Shown one piece after another: positions 25,487 through 33,766 of a stretch of 44,029 nt of DNA (position 1 is its first letter; each line of letters opens with the position of its first letter). Source of the stretch: Verrucomicrobiota bacterium (GTDB lineage Bacteria > Verrucomicrobiota > Verrucomicrobiia > Chthoniobacterales > UBA10450). The stretch is from positions 1 through 44,029 of the forward strand of contig JAFASN010000122.1 of the NCBI GenBank assembly GCA_019244415.1, written 5' to 3'. The notes under the pieces were generated by a model. The model did no database searches. It was not told where the DNA came from and was given only the letters and a program-made list of their open reading frames with translations. The position numbers were made by a program, and so were the translations under genes.

Positions 25487-26857
25487 ATGCACGACGAGTC
25501 TGCTGTCGAGAAACTCACCGTCGCTGAACCGGCGCACGACCCTTATGCCGCCTTCCGCTGGCGCGGCTTCTTGTTCTTCACCGGCGGCAATCTCCTCTCG
25601 ATCATTGGCCGGCAAATGCTCGCCGTTGCGGTGGAATGGGAAATGTATGCCCGCACCCATTCCGCCACCGCGCTCGGTCTCGTCGGGCTGGTGTTCGCGA
25701 TCCCGATCGTCACCTTGTCGCTGCCCGCGGGCGACCTGGCCGATCGCATCAGTCGCAAACACATCATTCTTGTCGCGCAAATTTTCAGTGCTGTCGTGTC
25801 GGCGCTGCTGGCCTGGGTTTCATGGCAGCACCTTGCCATCCCAAACACGCCGGCTTTGCGCGCGTGCAACCATGGCCTGGCCGCGATTGCCAGCCTCTTC
25901 GAGCAACATGACCGGACGTTCCATTTCGACGACGCATCGATCCCGATCATTTACCTATTGCTCTTTATCGGCGCGATTACGCGCACCTTCAGCTGGGCCG
26001 CGCGCAGCTCGTTTTTCCCCACGCTCGTTCCGCGCGAGGCGTTCTCTAACGCCGTCACCTGGAATAACAGCGTCTTCCAGATTGGCTCAGTCGTTGGGCC
26101 GGCCATCAGCGGGTTGCTCGTCGCTCACGTCGGTTTTCCCATCGTTTACATCATCGACGCGATTACTGCCGCCGCCTTTTTCCTGCTCGTGTTGCCGATT
26201 CGCCGCGCCGCGCGCAAACGGGATGATCGGATCGTGGGCAGATGGCGCAGCCTCATGGCCGGGCTGCGCTTCGTGTTCAGCAGAAAAATCATTTTGGCAA
26301 CGATCACGCTCGATCTTTTTGCCGTACTTTTGGGCGGCGCCACGGCGCTGCTGCCGATCTTCGCCGATCAGATCCTGCATTGTGGCCCCGTCGGCCTCGG
26401 CTGGATGCGCGCCACGCCTGCAATCGGGGCGTTCGCTACCGGGCTGCTCGTGGCGCATCTGCCGCCGATGAGTCGCGCCGGGAAAACGCTCCTGTGGTGC
26501 GTGGCCGGTTTTGGCGTCGGCACCGTGATTTTTGGCCTGTCGCGGCTGTTTTGGTTTTCGCTGGCCATGCTGTTTCTCATCGGGGCGTTCGACAGCGTGA
26601 GTGTGATCATCCGCGGCACAATCGTGCAGCTCGTCACCCCGGACGAAATGCGCGGCCGCGTCTCCGCCGTGAACAACATTTTCATCGGTACTTCGAATGA
26701 ATTTGGCGCGGTCGAATCCGGCCTGACCGCGGCTTTATTCGGTCCCGTACTTTCCGTCGTGGGCGGCGGCATCGGCACGATCCTCGTGGTACTCGGCGTG
26801 GCGAAATGGTGGCCGGAAACGCGGAAAATCGGCCGGCTCGATAAAACATTGCGCTGA
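25487..26857 (+). CDS. MFS transporter, EntS/MFS_3-like exporter
   Basis: A 456-residue protein with about 10-12 hydrophobic helices. Features of the enterobactin-exporter-like MFS branch are GGNLLSIIGRQMLAVAVEWEMY in the first helix, the loop motif SLPAGDLADRISRKHI, WAARSSFFPTLVPREAFSNAVTWNNSVFQIGSVVGPAISG, and VSVIIRGTIVQLVTPDEMRGRVSAVNNIF near the C-terminal half. It is likely to be a proton-driven exporter of small molecules; the substrate is unknown. ATG 25487 (MHDESAVEK) is chosen over the open upstream frame, which runs into the hexamer repeat. There is a cytosolic tail of ~25 residues before the first helix. No regulator is adjacent. Confidence 0.9.
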   Translation: MHDESAVEKLTVAEPAHDPYAAFRWRGFLFFTGGNLLSIIGRQMLAVAVEWEMYARTHSATALGLVGLVFAIPIVTLSLPAGDLADRISRKHIILVAQIFSAVVSALLAWVSWQHLAIPNTPALRACNHGLAAIASLFEQHDRTFHFDDASIPIIYLLLFIGAITRTFSWAARSSFFPTLVPREAFSNAVTWNNSVFQIGSVVGPAISGLLVAHVGFPIVYIIDAITAAAFFLLVLPIRRAARKRDDRIVGRWRSLMAGLRFVFSRKIILATITLDLFAVLLGGATALLPIFADQILHCGPVGLGWMRATPAIGAFATGLLVAHLPPMSRAGKTLLWCVAGFGVGTVIFGLSRLFWFSLAMLFLIGAFDSVSVIIRGTIVQLVTPDEMRGRVSAVNNIFIGTSNEFGAVESGLTAALFGPVLSVVGGGIGTILVVLGVAKWWPETRKIGRLDKTLR

Positions 26858-26883
26858 GAAAAGCTCGGCGCAGTTGTCTTCTT

Positions 26884-27123
26884 CTGTAGGCCAGCCATTC
26901 CTGGTTGGCGAGGTTCGGCTCGGCAACGAGGAATCGTCGCGCTACAAGCTGCCGCGGTGTCCTACAACGTGCCGCGTCTTCTGTAGGCCGGCCATTCCTG
27001 GCTGGCGCGCGTTTTTGTTTCGCCGGATCATTACGGTTTTCGCCCACGAGGAATCGTCTTCTTTAGGCCAACCATTCCTGGTTGGCGACGTTAGGTTCGG
27101 CAACGACGAATCGTTGCCCTACA
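26884..27123. repeat. Cluster of three decayed composite REP units
   Basis: The convergent gap between the MFS gene and the outer-membrane protein holds three copies in the orientation CTGTAGGCCA...CCCTACA: 26884-26946, about 26981-27060, and 27061-27123. Each keeps the core words of both hairpins (CCAGCCATTCCTGGTTGGC, GGCAACGACGAATCGTTGCC) but with stem mismatches. The middle copy has lost most of its second arm. They are more eroded than the units at 3891, 28251 and 32905-33167. Confidence 0.75.
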
Positions 27124-27138
27124 ACGGCCCGCGGCGGC

Positions 27139-28101
27139 TCAACGATTGCGCGTCGAAGCGGGAGCTTCGCCCCCGGCTTCAGGACCGCCCGCGCCAAATA
27201 AGTACGAGAACACCAGGAAACCCTGCACGGTGGGTGATTTGTGGTTCACGCCGAACAACGGGGAGATATCGAGCCGCGTGTTGGGCGTCGGTTTCCAGGC
27301 CAGGGTTGGGCCTACCACAAAACTGTTGTAGGGAGTGCCGCGGCTGAATCGATCGCTGAAGCTGCGAAATTGCATTTCTACGCCGGCCTTGAGTGTCTCG
27401 GGAAACACCAGCGGTGTGACGATGCTTTGGGCCAGACCCCATTCGCGCCCGCGGTCACCGGAAGTTTCCTGTTCGAAGAACGTGTTCAATGCGCACTCGA
27501 TTCTCCCGAAGAACTCCTCCGAAAGGAGCAACCGCGTCTCAACCGCATCGGGCTGATATTCCGATTGATCAAATCCTTCGGGGCCAAACTTGTTTCCCGG
27601 CGTGGGCGCGCCTTCGTCGTGCAAAATATGGCCAATGCCAATGCGGTACTCTGCAAAAACGGTGGGATTGAGCGGAATCTTGTCCCAATCGGCGAAAGCA
27701 TAGCGCGCCTCGAAGCTGAAGGAGCCCTCCTGCCGCGTGCCGCCGTAACTTTCGAGCCCGTTCTCGACCGCGAGGTTCACCCGGTAGGGCAAACCGACTT
27801 CCACCTCCTGTGTGAGAATGTGGTCTGGGTACCTGTAATGCACGACATCGAGCTCGTAGATCAGGCTTGTGTAGATTTCTCCGGGCGGGAGGACGTAGGC
27901 GTTAGTCAGTGGCGAGAAACGCGACTGCGAGAAACTGCCCGGCGCTCCATAGGCGCTGGGACCATCCGGTGCGGTTACGGTAATGCCCTGCGCCGCCGCA
28001 GCCTGCCCGCGGGCGAGGGGGGCGATTGCGAGCGCAGCGGAGCTGATGACAAGTCCAGCGAAAAAGGCGAATCGACGGGGGGAATGTTTTGGAGAGTGCA
28101 T
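27139..28101 (-). CDS. Predicted outer-membrane beta-barrel protein
   Basis: A 320-residue exported protein. Residues 1-38 are a signal peptide (SPRRFAFFAGLVISSAALAIAPLARGQA). The mature part is a run of alternating amphipathic strands rich in Tyr/Phe (IYTSLIYELDVVHY, LPYRVNLAVENGLE, FSFEARYAFADW, AGVEMQFRSFSDRF, VVGPTLAWKPTPNTRLDISPLFGV). It ends in FLVFSYLFGAGG before a short tail, consistent with a COG-like 'outer membrane transport/MetA-pathway' barrel but not assignable to a named family. The open frame runs upstream to 28413 only because it crosses REP repeats, so ATG 28101 at the signal peptide is used. The substrate is unknown. Confidence 0.75.
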   Translation of the reverse strand: MHSPKHSPRRFAFFAGLVISSAALAIAPLARGQAAAAQGITVTAPDGPSAYGAPGSFSQSRFSPLTNAYVLPPGEIYTSLIYELDVVHYRYPDHILTQEVEVGLPYRVNLAVENGLESYGGTRQEGSFSFEARYAFADWDKIPLNPTVFAEYRIGIGHILHDEGAPTPGNKFGPEGFDQSEYQPDAVETRLLLSEEFFGRIECALNTFFEQETSGDRGREWGLAQSIVTPLVFPETLKAGVEMQFRSFSDRFSRGTPYNSFVVGPTLAWKPTPNTRLDISPLFGVNHKSPTVQGFLVFSYLFGAGGPEAGGEAPASTRNR

Positions 28102-28483
28102 GACGCGAGGAGTAATTAAATTCCGGCTACACGCCAAGCAAAAAATTACAACTGCGTAATCTTTTCGGCTGGCGCCGTCGATCGGTCGTGCGGCGCAATT
28201 CAGCCGTTCGATGCCGCCAATCCAATACAAGCGCACATTGACTGCGGCACCTGTAGGGCAACGATTCCTCGTTGCCGAACCGGTAACGTGCCAACCAGGA
28301 ATGGTTGGCCTACAGAAGACGCGGCAGGTTGTAGGGCGACGATTCCTCGTTGCCGAACCGTGTTGGCCTACAGAAATTTTCCACGACAGCAGAGCCGCGA
28401 GCCGTTCTCGCAATTGGCTGCGGTGACGAAATTGTAATCGCGCTTCTTAGCGCCGTTTCCGCCGGAGACACGATTTCGTTAGT
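28102..28483. other. Divergent gene-free spacer with REP units
   Basis: This 382-bp gap lies between the minus-strand barrel protein and the plus-strand secreted protein and must hold both promoters. The end near 28102-28160 is AT-rich (TAATTAAATT, AAAAAATTACAAC) and suits the promoter of the barrel gene. Two REP units lie at 28251-28373. No protein or RNA gene is recognised in the rest. Confidence 0.5.
28251..28373. repeat. Two composite REP units (one intact, one deleted)
   Basis: Unit 1 (28251-28315) is almost identical to 3891-3954: CTGTAG, hairpin GGCAACGATTCCTCGTTGCC, linker, hairpin GCCAACCAGGAATGGTTGGC, CCTACAG. Unit 2 (28330-28373) starts TGTAGGGCGACGATTCC and jumps from the linker straight to TGTTGGCCTACAG, so one arm of the second hairpin has been deleted. 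Confidence 0.82.
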
Positions 28484-31294
28484 ATGAGAACGTTCTCCCG
28501 TCTTCTGTTTTCGTGTCTTCTGCTTTCCTGCGGCGTAACGCTCGGGTTCTTCGCCCTTGCTCGTCACACCGTCACGTCCAAACCATTGCGGCTCGCCTTT
28601 GATCGGCCATCAGGCCACGCTGAGTACGGACCGGTTCCTTCCCGCAATGCATCGCCTGTTCGGCCGCAAATTGCGTCGGCAAACACGCCGACCTTTGGCC
28701 ACCCGATCATCAGCGGCATTCAAGGCGTCGGCTTCGAGCAGGATCTCCGCCTCGATCCCTCCAACCCAAACCGCCTTTACACCAGTGCGCCAGGATCACT
28801 GTCATCGGACACGAGCTGGCTCTGGCATTCGCTGGATGGCGGTCTCACTTTCAAATGGGTGCCCTCTGCCACGCCCTACGAAGGCAAAGCAACAGCGTGC
28901 GCCGGAGGCGGCGACAGTGAGTTGGGTGTGGATGTTGCCGGGCGCTTGTACTTTTGCGATCTGACCCTGGCGAATTTCAGCACCGCGCGCTCGGATGATT
29001 TCGCCTCGACATTCACCTGTAGCAACACAGGCGTTCCCGACGCAGTGGTGGACCGGCAGTGGTACACTTTCGATGGCGACCCACTCAACGGCGGGAGCAT
29101 TTACCTGACAAACGACGAAGTCTCACAGTCCCCGACGAGCTGCGGCGGCGCGGTGACAAACTTCGGCGCGAATGTCCTCGTCATGTACCGGTCGCCGGTC
29201 TCCTCCGCCGCATCAACAACGGCGGGAATTCAATTTGGCCCCGCGAACAAGGTCAGCAATGCCACCGGCTGCGACGAAGGTATCATGGGCAACGATGAAG
29301 TGAGCCCGATCGCCACCGCGCTTGGCCAGCCCGACGGCAGCGGCGGTTACACCACCCTGAGTACGCCGGTGAAGCACGCGTTTGTCATTCACGATAACTC
29401 GGCGCTCAACGAGATCATGATCGGACGCTGTTTCCCGGTCGCGTTCGGCGCGCCGACAGCGAACGTGAGCGACCCGAGCGGATTAAATTGCACCGATCTT
29501 GTCGTGGCGAACCTCGGCGCAAACGCCAAGACCGGCGGCAATTTCCCAACCATGGCGATTGATAAAGCCGGCAATCTTTACGCCGTCTGGGAAGTCGCGC
29601 CCATCAACACCAGCGGACAGGTGATCGGCGATACCGTACTTCAGTACAGTTACTCCACAGACCAGGGAAATACGTGGTCCACGCCGCTGACCATCGATAC
29701 CTCAGGTTCCTCCGCCGGCACCTTGCACACAAACGTCTTTGCCTGGATCGCAGCCGGTGATGACGGCCGCGTCGGCATCGCCTGGTACGGCACGCCGGGC
29801 CAGCCGCCATTCCCCGGGAACGGACCTGATTCGTGTGGCTCGAACTGCGACTGGAGCCTGTGGTACGTGCAATCGCTCAATGCCCACGACGCGTCGCCGA
29901 GCTTCACCGCGCCGGTGCTGGCGAGCGAGCACTTCGTTCATCGCGGCAGCCAGTACACGCTCATCGGCGGTCAGACTGGCGATCGTACTCAGGGCGATTT
30001 CCTCCAGATGCGCATGGGCGCGGATGGCGAGGCCGAGATCAGTTATTCCGATTCGAATAACATCGACGAAGCTTCCGCGCCGCACGGAATGTTCGTCCGG
30101 CAAAATGGCGGGCCCGGCTTGCTGGCATCCTCCACGGTGAATGCCCCTGGTCTCACCCCATTCAACAGCGTCACCGACCCGAGTGGCGACGCGCTCTATC
30201 AGCAGAGTGGGGTTACCAGCGCAAACATGCCGCAGCTCGACATCACAGAATCGAATGTCTCGATCGCGACAAGTTCGCCCTGCTCGACTGCCGCGCCTTG
30301 TTACCGCGTCGAGATGCGGCTCAACAATCTTTCCCTTGCGCCCACCACCACGTCCGATCCGGACACCGATCTCGTCTGGAGTACGCAGTGGCTGGTTCCG
30401 TCGAGCAGCGACACGCACGGCGGCGCAAATTTCCACGTTTATGCCGAGTCCACCAACGGCGCGGCCCTGCAATGTTACTACGGGCAGAACGCTGAGACCG
30501 CCGTCGGCGGCGGCGTGGCGCTGACCTATCCTGGAGGCAGCACCGCTTTGCCCGCCGCCAATTGCCAGTCCACCCTCGGCCCGAATGGCAACATCGTTAT
30601 TTACGTGCCGATGAGCGACGTCACTGAAGCGGGCGCGATTGACAACAAGCTGCATGAAGTCACCGCGAGTACCATGACGCTCCAAGGCCCCGCCAACGCC
30701 GTTCAGCCTACATCAGGAATCGGCGGCTCGCTCTTCAATCTGATCGATGTCGCGCAGACGTATGTGTTCGATCCGGCGCAGATCACCTTTACCAAAGTTG
30801 TGTCGCGCAAAATGCACGGGAAGGCTGGCCCGTTTGACATCGAGCTGGCGCAAAACGGCACGTCCGCGACCGAATGCCGCAGCGGAGGAGCGGGCGAGAA
30901 TTACCAGCTCATCGTCACCTTTCTGAACCCGATCCTGGGGACGCCGAGCGCCTCCGTCACATCGGGCACCGGAAACGTCACCGGCGTGAGCGTGAATGGT
31001 TCCGAGGTGACGATTAACCTGAGCGGCGTCGCCGATGCGCAAACGCTCGTCGTCACCCTCACTGGCGTGAACGACGGCACTGCCACAGGCACAGCGGCAA
31101 TCACCATGCCGGTACTCGTCGGCGACACGACGAACGATGGCAGCGTGAATTCCGCTGACGTCAGCCAGACGAAATCCCGCTCCGGTCAGGCTGTGAGTAC
31201 AGCGAATTTCCGCTCGGACGTGAATACCGACGGCAACCTCAACAGCGCTGACATCTCCCTCGTGAAAAGCAAGTCCGGCACAGCCCTCCCCTGA
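28484..31294 (+). CDS. Large secreted Asp-box (BNR-like) protein with C-terminal dockerin-like repeats
   Basis: A 936-residue exported protein. An N-terminal signal segment is RLLFSCLLLSCGVTLGFFALA. The body has sialidase/BNR-type Asp-box motifs (SLDGGLTFKW near 114, STDQGNTWSTPL near 391), suggesting a beta-propeller, but no catalytic set for a sialidase can be recognised. Cysteines are frequent, so disulfides are likely. From about residue 760 it carries the same C-terminal module as the 1333-residue protein at 36403. That module ends in two dockerin-style calcium loops, DTTNDGSVNSADVSQTKS and DVNTDGNLNSADISLVKS, then SGTALP. Dockerins usually bind cohesins; none is seen here. Its role is unknown; extracellular binding or polymer attachment is an inference. 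Confidence 0.85.
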   Translation: MRTFSRLLFSCLLLSCGVTLGFFALARHTVTSKPLRLAFDRPSGHAEYGPVPSRNASPVRPQIASANTPTFGHPIISGIQGVGFEQDLRLDPSNPNRLYTSAPGSLSSDTSWLWHSLDGGLTFKWVPSATPYEGKATACAGGGDSELGVDVAGRLYFCDLTLANFSTARSDDFASTFTCSNTGVPDAVVDRQWYTFDGDPLNGGSIYLTNDEVSQSPTSCGGAVTNFGANVLVMYRSPVSSAASTTAGIQFGPANKVSNATGCDEGIMGNDEVSPIATALGQPDGSGGYTTLSTPVKHAFVIHDNSALNEIMIGRCFPVAFGAPTANVSDPSGLNCTDLVVANLGANAKTGGNFPTMAIDKAGNLYAVWEVAPINTSGQVIGDTVLQYSYSTDQGNTWSTPLTIDTSGSSAGTLHTNVFAWIAAGDDGRVGIAWYGTPGQPPFPGNGPDSCGSNCDWSLWYVQSLNAHDASPSFTAPVLASEHFVHRGSQYTLIGGQTGDRTQGDFLQMRMGADGEAEISYSDSNNIDEASAPHGMFVRQNGGPGLLASSTVNAPGLTPFNSVTDPSGDALYQQSGVTSANMPQLDITESNVSIATSSPCSTAAPCYRVEMRLNNLSLAPTTTSDPDTDLVWSTQWLVPSSSDTHGGANFHVYAESTNGAALQCYYGQNAETAVGGGVALTYPGGSTALPAANCQSTLGPNGNIVIYVPMSDVTEAGAIDNKLHEVTASTMTLQGPANAVQPTSGIGGSLFNLIDVAQTYVFDPAQITFTKVVSRKMHGKAGPFDIELAQNGTSATECRSGGAGENYQLIVTFLNPILGTPSASVTSGTGNVTGVSVNGSEVTINLSGVADAQTLVVTLTGVNDGTATGTAAITMPVLVGDTTNDGSVNSADVSQTKSRSGQAVSTANFRSDVNTDGNLNSADISLVKSKSGTALP

Positions 31295-31311
31295 GCCCAC
31301 CCTTTCTCCCG

Positions 31312-31373
31312 TGTAGAGGCGGGTGTCCTCACCCGCAGGAAAGTTTGCTGTAGAGGCGGGCGTCCCCACCCGC
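31312..31373. repeat. Two tandem GTAG-headed hairpins (GCGGGTG family)
   Basis: TGTAGAG followed by the perfect hairpin GCGGGTGTCCTCACCCGC (31319-31336: 7-bp stem, TCCT loop) and AGGAAA. A second copy at about 31350-31373 reads GCGGGCGTCCCCACCCGC with one stem mismatch. The foot GTAG and 4-base loop match the design of the main REP family. The position just after the secreted protein's stop also allows a terminator role. Confidence 0.75.
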
Positions 31374-31423
31374 AGGAAACCCTTCCTGAATATCTTAGGA
31401 AAGCAGGAAAGCAGTTGTACGTT

Positions 31424-31842
31424 GTGTCCTCACCCGCACGCGGTCCAAGACATCCAAACCTGCCCCTTGCGACTTCTTTTCTGCGTTCCTGCTTTCCTCA
31501 GCAATTTCTTCGTCATCTGGTAGAGCGCGACCGCCGGGCGCGCCGCGGTCCGCAACGCGCCGCCGGACGCCCTCGGCGACCCGTCCTTATCAACCGGACC
31601 TTTTCCCTCTTCTTTCCTGCGTTCCTGCTTTCCTGAGCAATCTTTTCTAGTCCCTGAGGGAAGAGTTAATCCGTCCGCGACGTGCTCCCGGCCATTCTTT
31701 TCGTGTAGAGGCCGTCGTCCCCACCCGCCGGAAACTTTTGCTGTAGAGGCGGGTGTCCTCACCCGCAGGCGGTCGGAGACATCTAAACCTGACCCTTTCC
31801 TCCTTTTTCCTGCGTTACTGCATTCCTGAGAAATCTCTTCTG
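31424..31842. repeat. Pair of ~90-bp direct repeats (31424-31512 and 31754-31842)
   Basis: Both copies start GTCCTCACCCGCA(C/G)GCGGTC, continue with AGACATC-AAACCTG-CCC, and end with the pyrimidine run TTCCTGCGTTCCTGC and CAGCAATTTCTTC or a close variant. About 240 bp separate them. Similarity is high in the first half and lower in the second, so the duplication is old or the copies belong to a dispersed family. Confidence 0.6.
31704..31770. repeat. Two further GTAG-headed hairpins (GCGGGTG family)
   Basis: The copy at 31704-31733 is eroded (TGTAGAGGCCGTCGTCCCC ACCCGCC). The copy at 31741-31770 is again perfect, with stem 31749-31766 GCGGGTG-TCCT-CACCCGC. The spacing of the pair matches that of 31312-31373. 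Confidence 0.7.
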
Positions 31843-32176
31843 TCCGTTACGAAAAAGTAATGAAGAAAAGATTGACGCTCTTTCACCCGAGGGGTAAAAA
31901 CGTCGGCTAAACCCCTCCGGAACATTCTCAAGGGCTGCTAAAGGCGAGAAATTCCTCCCCATTTTTGCCTCGGCCGCTCCCGCGGAACGAACCGGCGCGG
32001 TTGGATACCGTCGGGCTAAACCTGGGCGGGAGATAAAACACCTGAGCAACAACAAACAACCTCCACAACAAAAGAAAATAAGGTAAAAAGCAGAATTTCC
32101 GTGACAAAGACGTTGCGGGCTTGGTAAAAACAAAACTGAAAGAACCTGCGGAAACAGCAACTCGATTCCTCCTCCA

Positions 32177-32818
32177 ATGAAAAAACTCCTCCTAACACTC
32201 ACCTGCGTGGCCGCCGTGGCCGGCGCCGCTTACAGCCAGACGGCATCGTTTTCGTTGCAAAACAACGGAACCAACATGGTAACCGTCGGCTCGACCGGTA
32301 CGTTTACCCTAAATTTGTATGGCACATTCCAGGGCATTCCGTCCGGCTACGTGACAGACGGCTATTCACTGTTCCTGGAAGCAACGCCGCAGAACAACTT
32401 CACGTCTGCTGTTTCCATAACGAGCGCGACGCCTTTCCAATATCCAGATCCTACTTCGAGCTACCCGCAGACCTTCACGTACTCGCTTGGAAGCCCTGAT
32501 GCCGGGCAGTCAACTACGCAGGACCTCGGCTTCACGGCAAATGGCAGTACTGGCACAACCGGCAACTACACGAATCTTCACCTAACTGATTACACATTCT
32601 CGCTTAATGGCCTTGCTCCGGGCACGTATACGTTAACGACAACAACCGCGTCAGGGATTAGTTATGACAATCCAACGACAGGCGACTTCGAGTTCGCGAA
32701 TGCGCCGCAAACGACCTTCACCATCAATGTCGTTCCGGAGCCCTCGACTTGGTCGCTGCTTGGTTTGGGTGGCCTCGCTGCGGTCGGCATGACCATGCTT
32801 CGCCGCCGTCGCGCCTAA
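32177..32818 (+). CDS. PEP-CTERM sorting domain protein
   Basis: A 213-residue exported protein. Signal peptide: MKKLLLTLTCVAAVAGAAYSQ. The mature part is Ser/Thr/Asn/Gly-rich with no named domain. The C-terminal tail is a textbook PEP-CTERM signal: VVPEPSTWSLLGLGGLAAVG, a hydrophobic helix ending in MTMLRRRRA. In known systems exosortase (XrtA) recognises PEP, cuts, and routes the protein to the envelope together with exopolysaccharide synthesis. No exosortase is in this window, but the glycan genes at 1-16 kb are consistent with such a pathway elsewhere in the genome. A strong terminator lies 40 bp after the stop, so it is a single-gene unit. Confidence 0.9.
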   Translation: MKKLLLTLTCVAAVAGAAYSQTASFSLQNNGTNMVTVGSTGTFTLNLYGTFQGIPSGYVTDGYSLFLEATPQNNFTSAVSITSATPFQYPDPTSSYPQTFTYSLGSPDAGQSTTQDLGFTANGSTGTTGNYTNLHLTDYTFSLNGLAPGTYTLTTTTASGISYDNPTTGDFEFANAPQTTFTINVVPEPSTWSLLGLGGLAAVGMTMLRRRRA

Positions 32819-32858
32819 TAATCTCCCTCGGTTCGAGTTTAACGGTAGTTGCTCTTGA

Positions 32859-32895
32859 CGCGCTCGCTCGGGAAACCGGGCGAGCGCGTTTTGCT
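32859..32895 (+). terminator. Rho-independent terminator of the PEP-CTERM gene
   Basis: CGCGCTCGCTCGG (32859-32871) pairs with CCGGGCGAGCGCG (32876-32888) across a GAAA loop, giving a 13-bp GC-rich stem with one G-T pair, followed by TTTTGCTTT. It is nearly identical to the terminator at 40428-40468. Confidence 0.9.
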
Positions 32896-32904
32896 TTCGC
32901 CTTT

Positions 32905-33333
32905 TGTAGGCCAACCATTTGCTGGTTGGCACGCATCCTCGGCAACGAGGAATCGTTGCCCTACAGGCATCGCTTCTTCTGTAGGCATCCAAGGCCAACC
33001 ATTCCTGGTTGGCACGGCACTCGAGCGTCTGCACGCATCCGTCGTTCGCGAACGTTACAGCGTTCGGCAACGAGGAATCGTTGCCCTATGCCGCGTTTTC
33101 TGCTGGCTAACGATTCGTAGGTTGGAGAACGGCTATGGTTCGGCAACGAGGAATCGTTGCCCTACAGGCGTCGCTTCTTCTGTAGGCAACCATTTCCTCG
33201 TTGGCACACATCCTCGGCAACCGGGGATCGTTGCCCTATACGCACCGCGTCATCTGTAGGCCAACCATTCCTGGTTGGCACGGTTTCGTCGTTCGCGGTT
33301 ACGGTTGCGGCAACGACAAATCCTTGCCCTACA
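32905..33333. repeat. Cluster of five composite REP units next to the RAYT gene
   Basis: Units: 32905-32966, 32979-33089 (expanded by a longer linker), 33100-33167 (first half eroded), 33180-33240 and 33254-33333. All run in the order TGTAGGCCAACCATT-CTGGTTGGC, linker, GGCAACGAGGAATCGTTGCC, CTACAG. The second hairpin is perfect in units 1, 2 and 3, while the first is perfect only in units 2 and 5. Linker lengths vary from about 12 to 60 bp. The last unit's outer arm overlaps the stop codon of the RAYT gene, so gene and repeats are physically fused. The region has no other gene. Confidence 0.85.
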
Positions 33334-33658
33334 CGCGCGTCGCATCAGAACATGACATCTCCGTCTGAAACCCAATCTGATACGGCCATTCGGACCAATG
33401 CTGTACTAACCCGGCACGGACGGGATTCTCCCGTATGTATTGCCATTTCGATTCGGCGGATTCGTCGCTCCGCAACAACCGGTCAAACGATCCGGACTGC
33501 CATTGCCAATTCGAATATTCGCTCATTTTGCGGCGAATGCGTCGTTTCAAGAATCCGATGGGCACGCCCACAGGTTCATAGCGATCTTCAAGAGGAGCGA
33601 TGAGCAGATGGACGTGATCGGGCATTAACATCGCAGCAACGACCTCCCAGCCGGTCAC
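33329..33658 (-). CDS. REP-associated tyrosine transposase (RAYT), N-terminally truncated
   Basis: A Y1/IS200-like transposase of the RAYT class. The HUH metal motif is MPDHVHLL, followed by the family blocks FDRLLRSDESAESKWQYIRENPVRAGLV; the Tyr in QYIRENPV sits where the nucleophile is expected. RAYTs nick and join REP hairpins in single-stranded form. The listed start is a GTG at 33658, but similarity continues upstream in the same frame (PKIFAAFRQAVDA, HICVARRRAVLAQ) to a TAA at 33767-33769 with no ATG, GTG or TTG, so the true 5' end seems lost or altered. At 110-146 residues it is at the short end. The stop codon lies within the arm of a REP unit. Confidence 0.82.
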   Translation of the reverse strand: MTGWEVVAAMLMPDHVHLLIAPLEDRYEPVGVPIGFLKRRIRRKMSEYSNWQWQSGSFDRLLRSDESAESKWQYIRENPVRAGLVQHWSEWPYQIGFQTEMSCSDATRV

Positions 33659-33766
33659 CGCATCGACCGCCTGACGGAACGCGGCAAAAATTTTTGGCTG
33701 CGCGAGAACGGCCCGCCGGCGCGCAACACAAATGTGACGAAGTAAACAATCATATGGGGCGCGTGC

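Larger units (their letters stand above)
31295..32176. other. 882-bp gene-free region filled with repeats
   Basis: No convincing gene is seen. Four GTAG-headed GCGGGTG hairpins are listed separately. The word TTTCCTGCGTTCCTGCTTTCC recurs in shortened or mutated form at about 31466, 31607 and 31800. A ~90-bp direct repeat joins 31424-31512 and 31754-31842. The last 300 bp (31850-32176) have no repeat I can name and probably hold the promoter and leader of the PEP-CTERM gene, with A-rich stretches near 31850-31900 and 32040-32150. Confidence 0.6.

Noticed and set aside
28102..28413. N-terminal extension of the outer-membrane protein
   Set aside because: The extension translates REP repeats (SATRNR..., RPTIPGW), and a proper signal peptide begins at 28101.
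29702..30685. 327-codon reverse-strand frame inside the 936-residue secreted protein
   Set aside because: No recognisable domain; it lies antisense to a protein with clear Asp boxes and a signal peptide.
32905..33333. Possible CRISPR array
   Set aside because: Repeats are symmetric hairpins with variable, non-unique linkers of 12-60 bp and two different palindromes per unit; no cas genes nearby. This fits REP/BIME units and not CRISPR.
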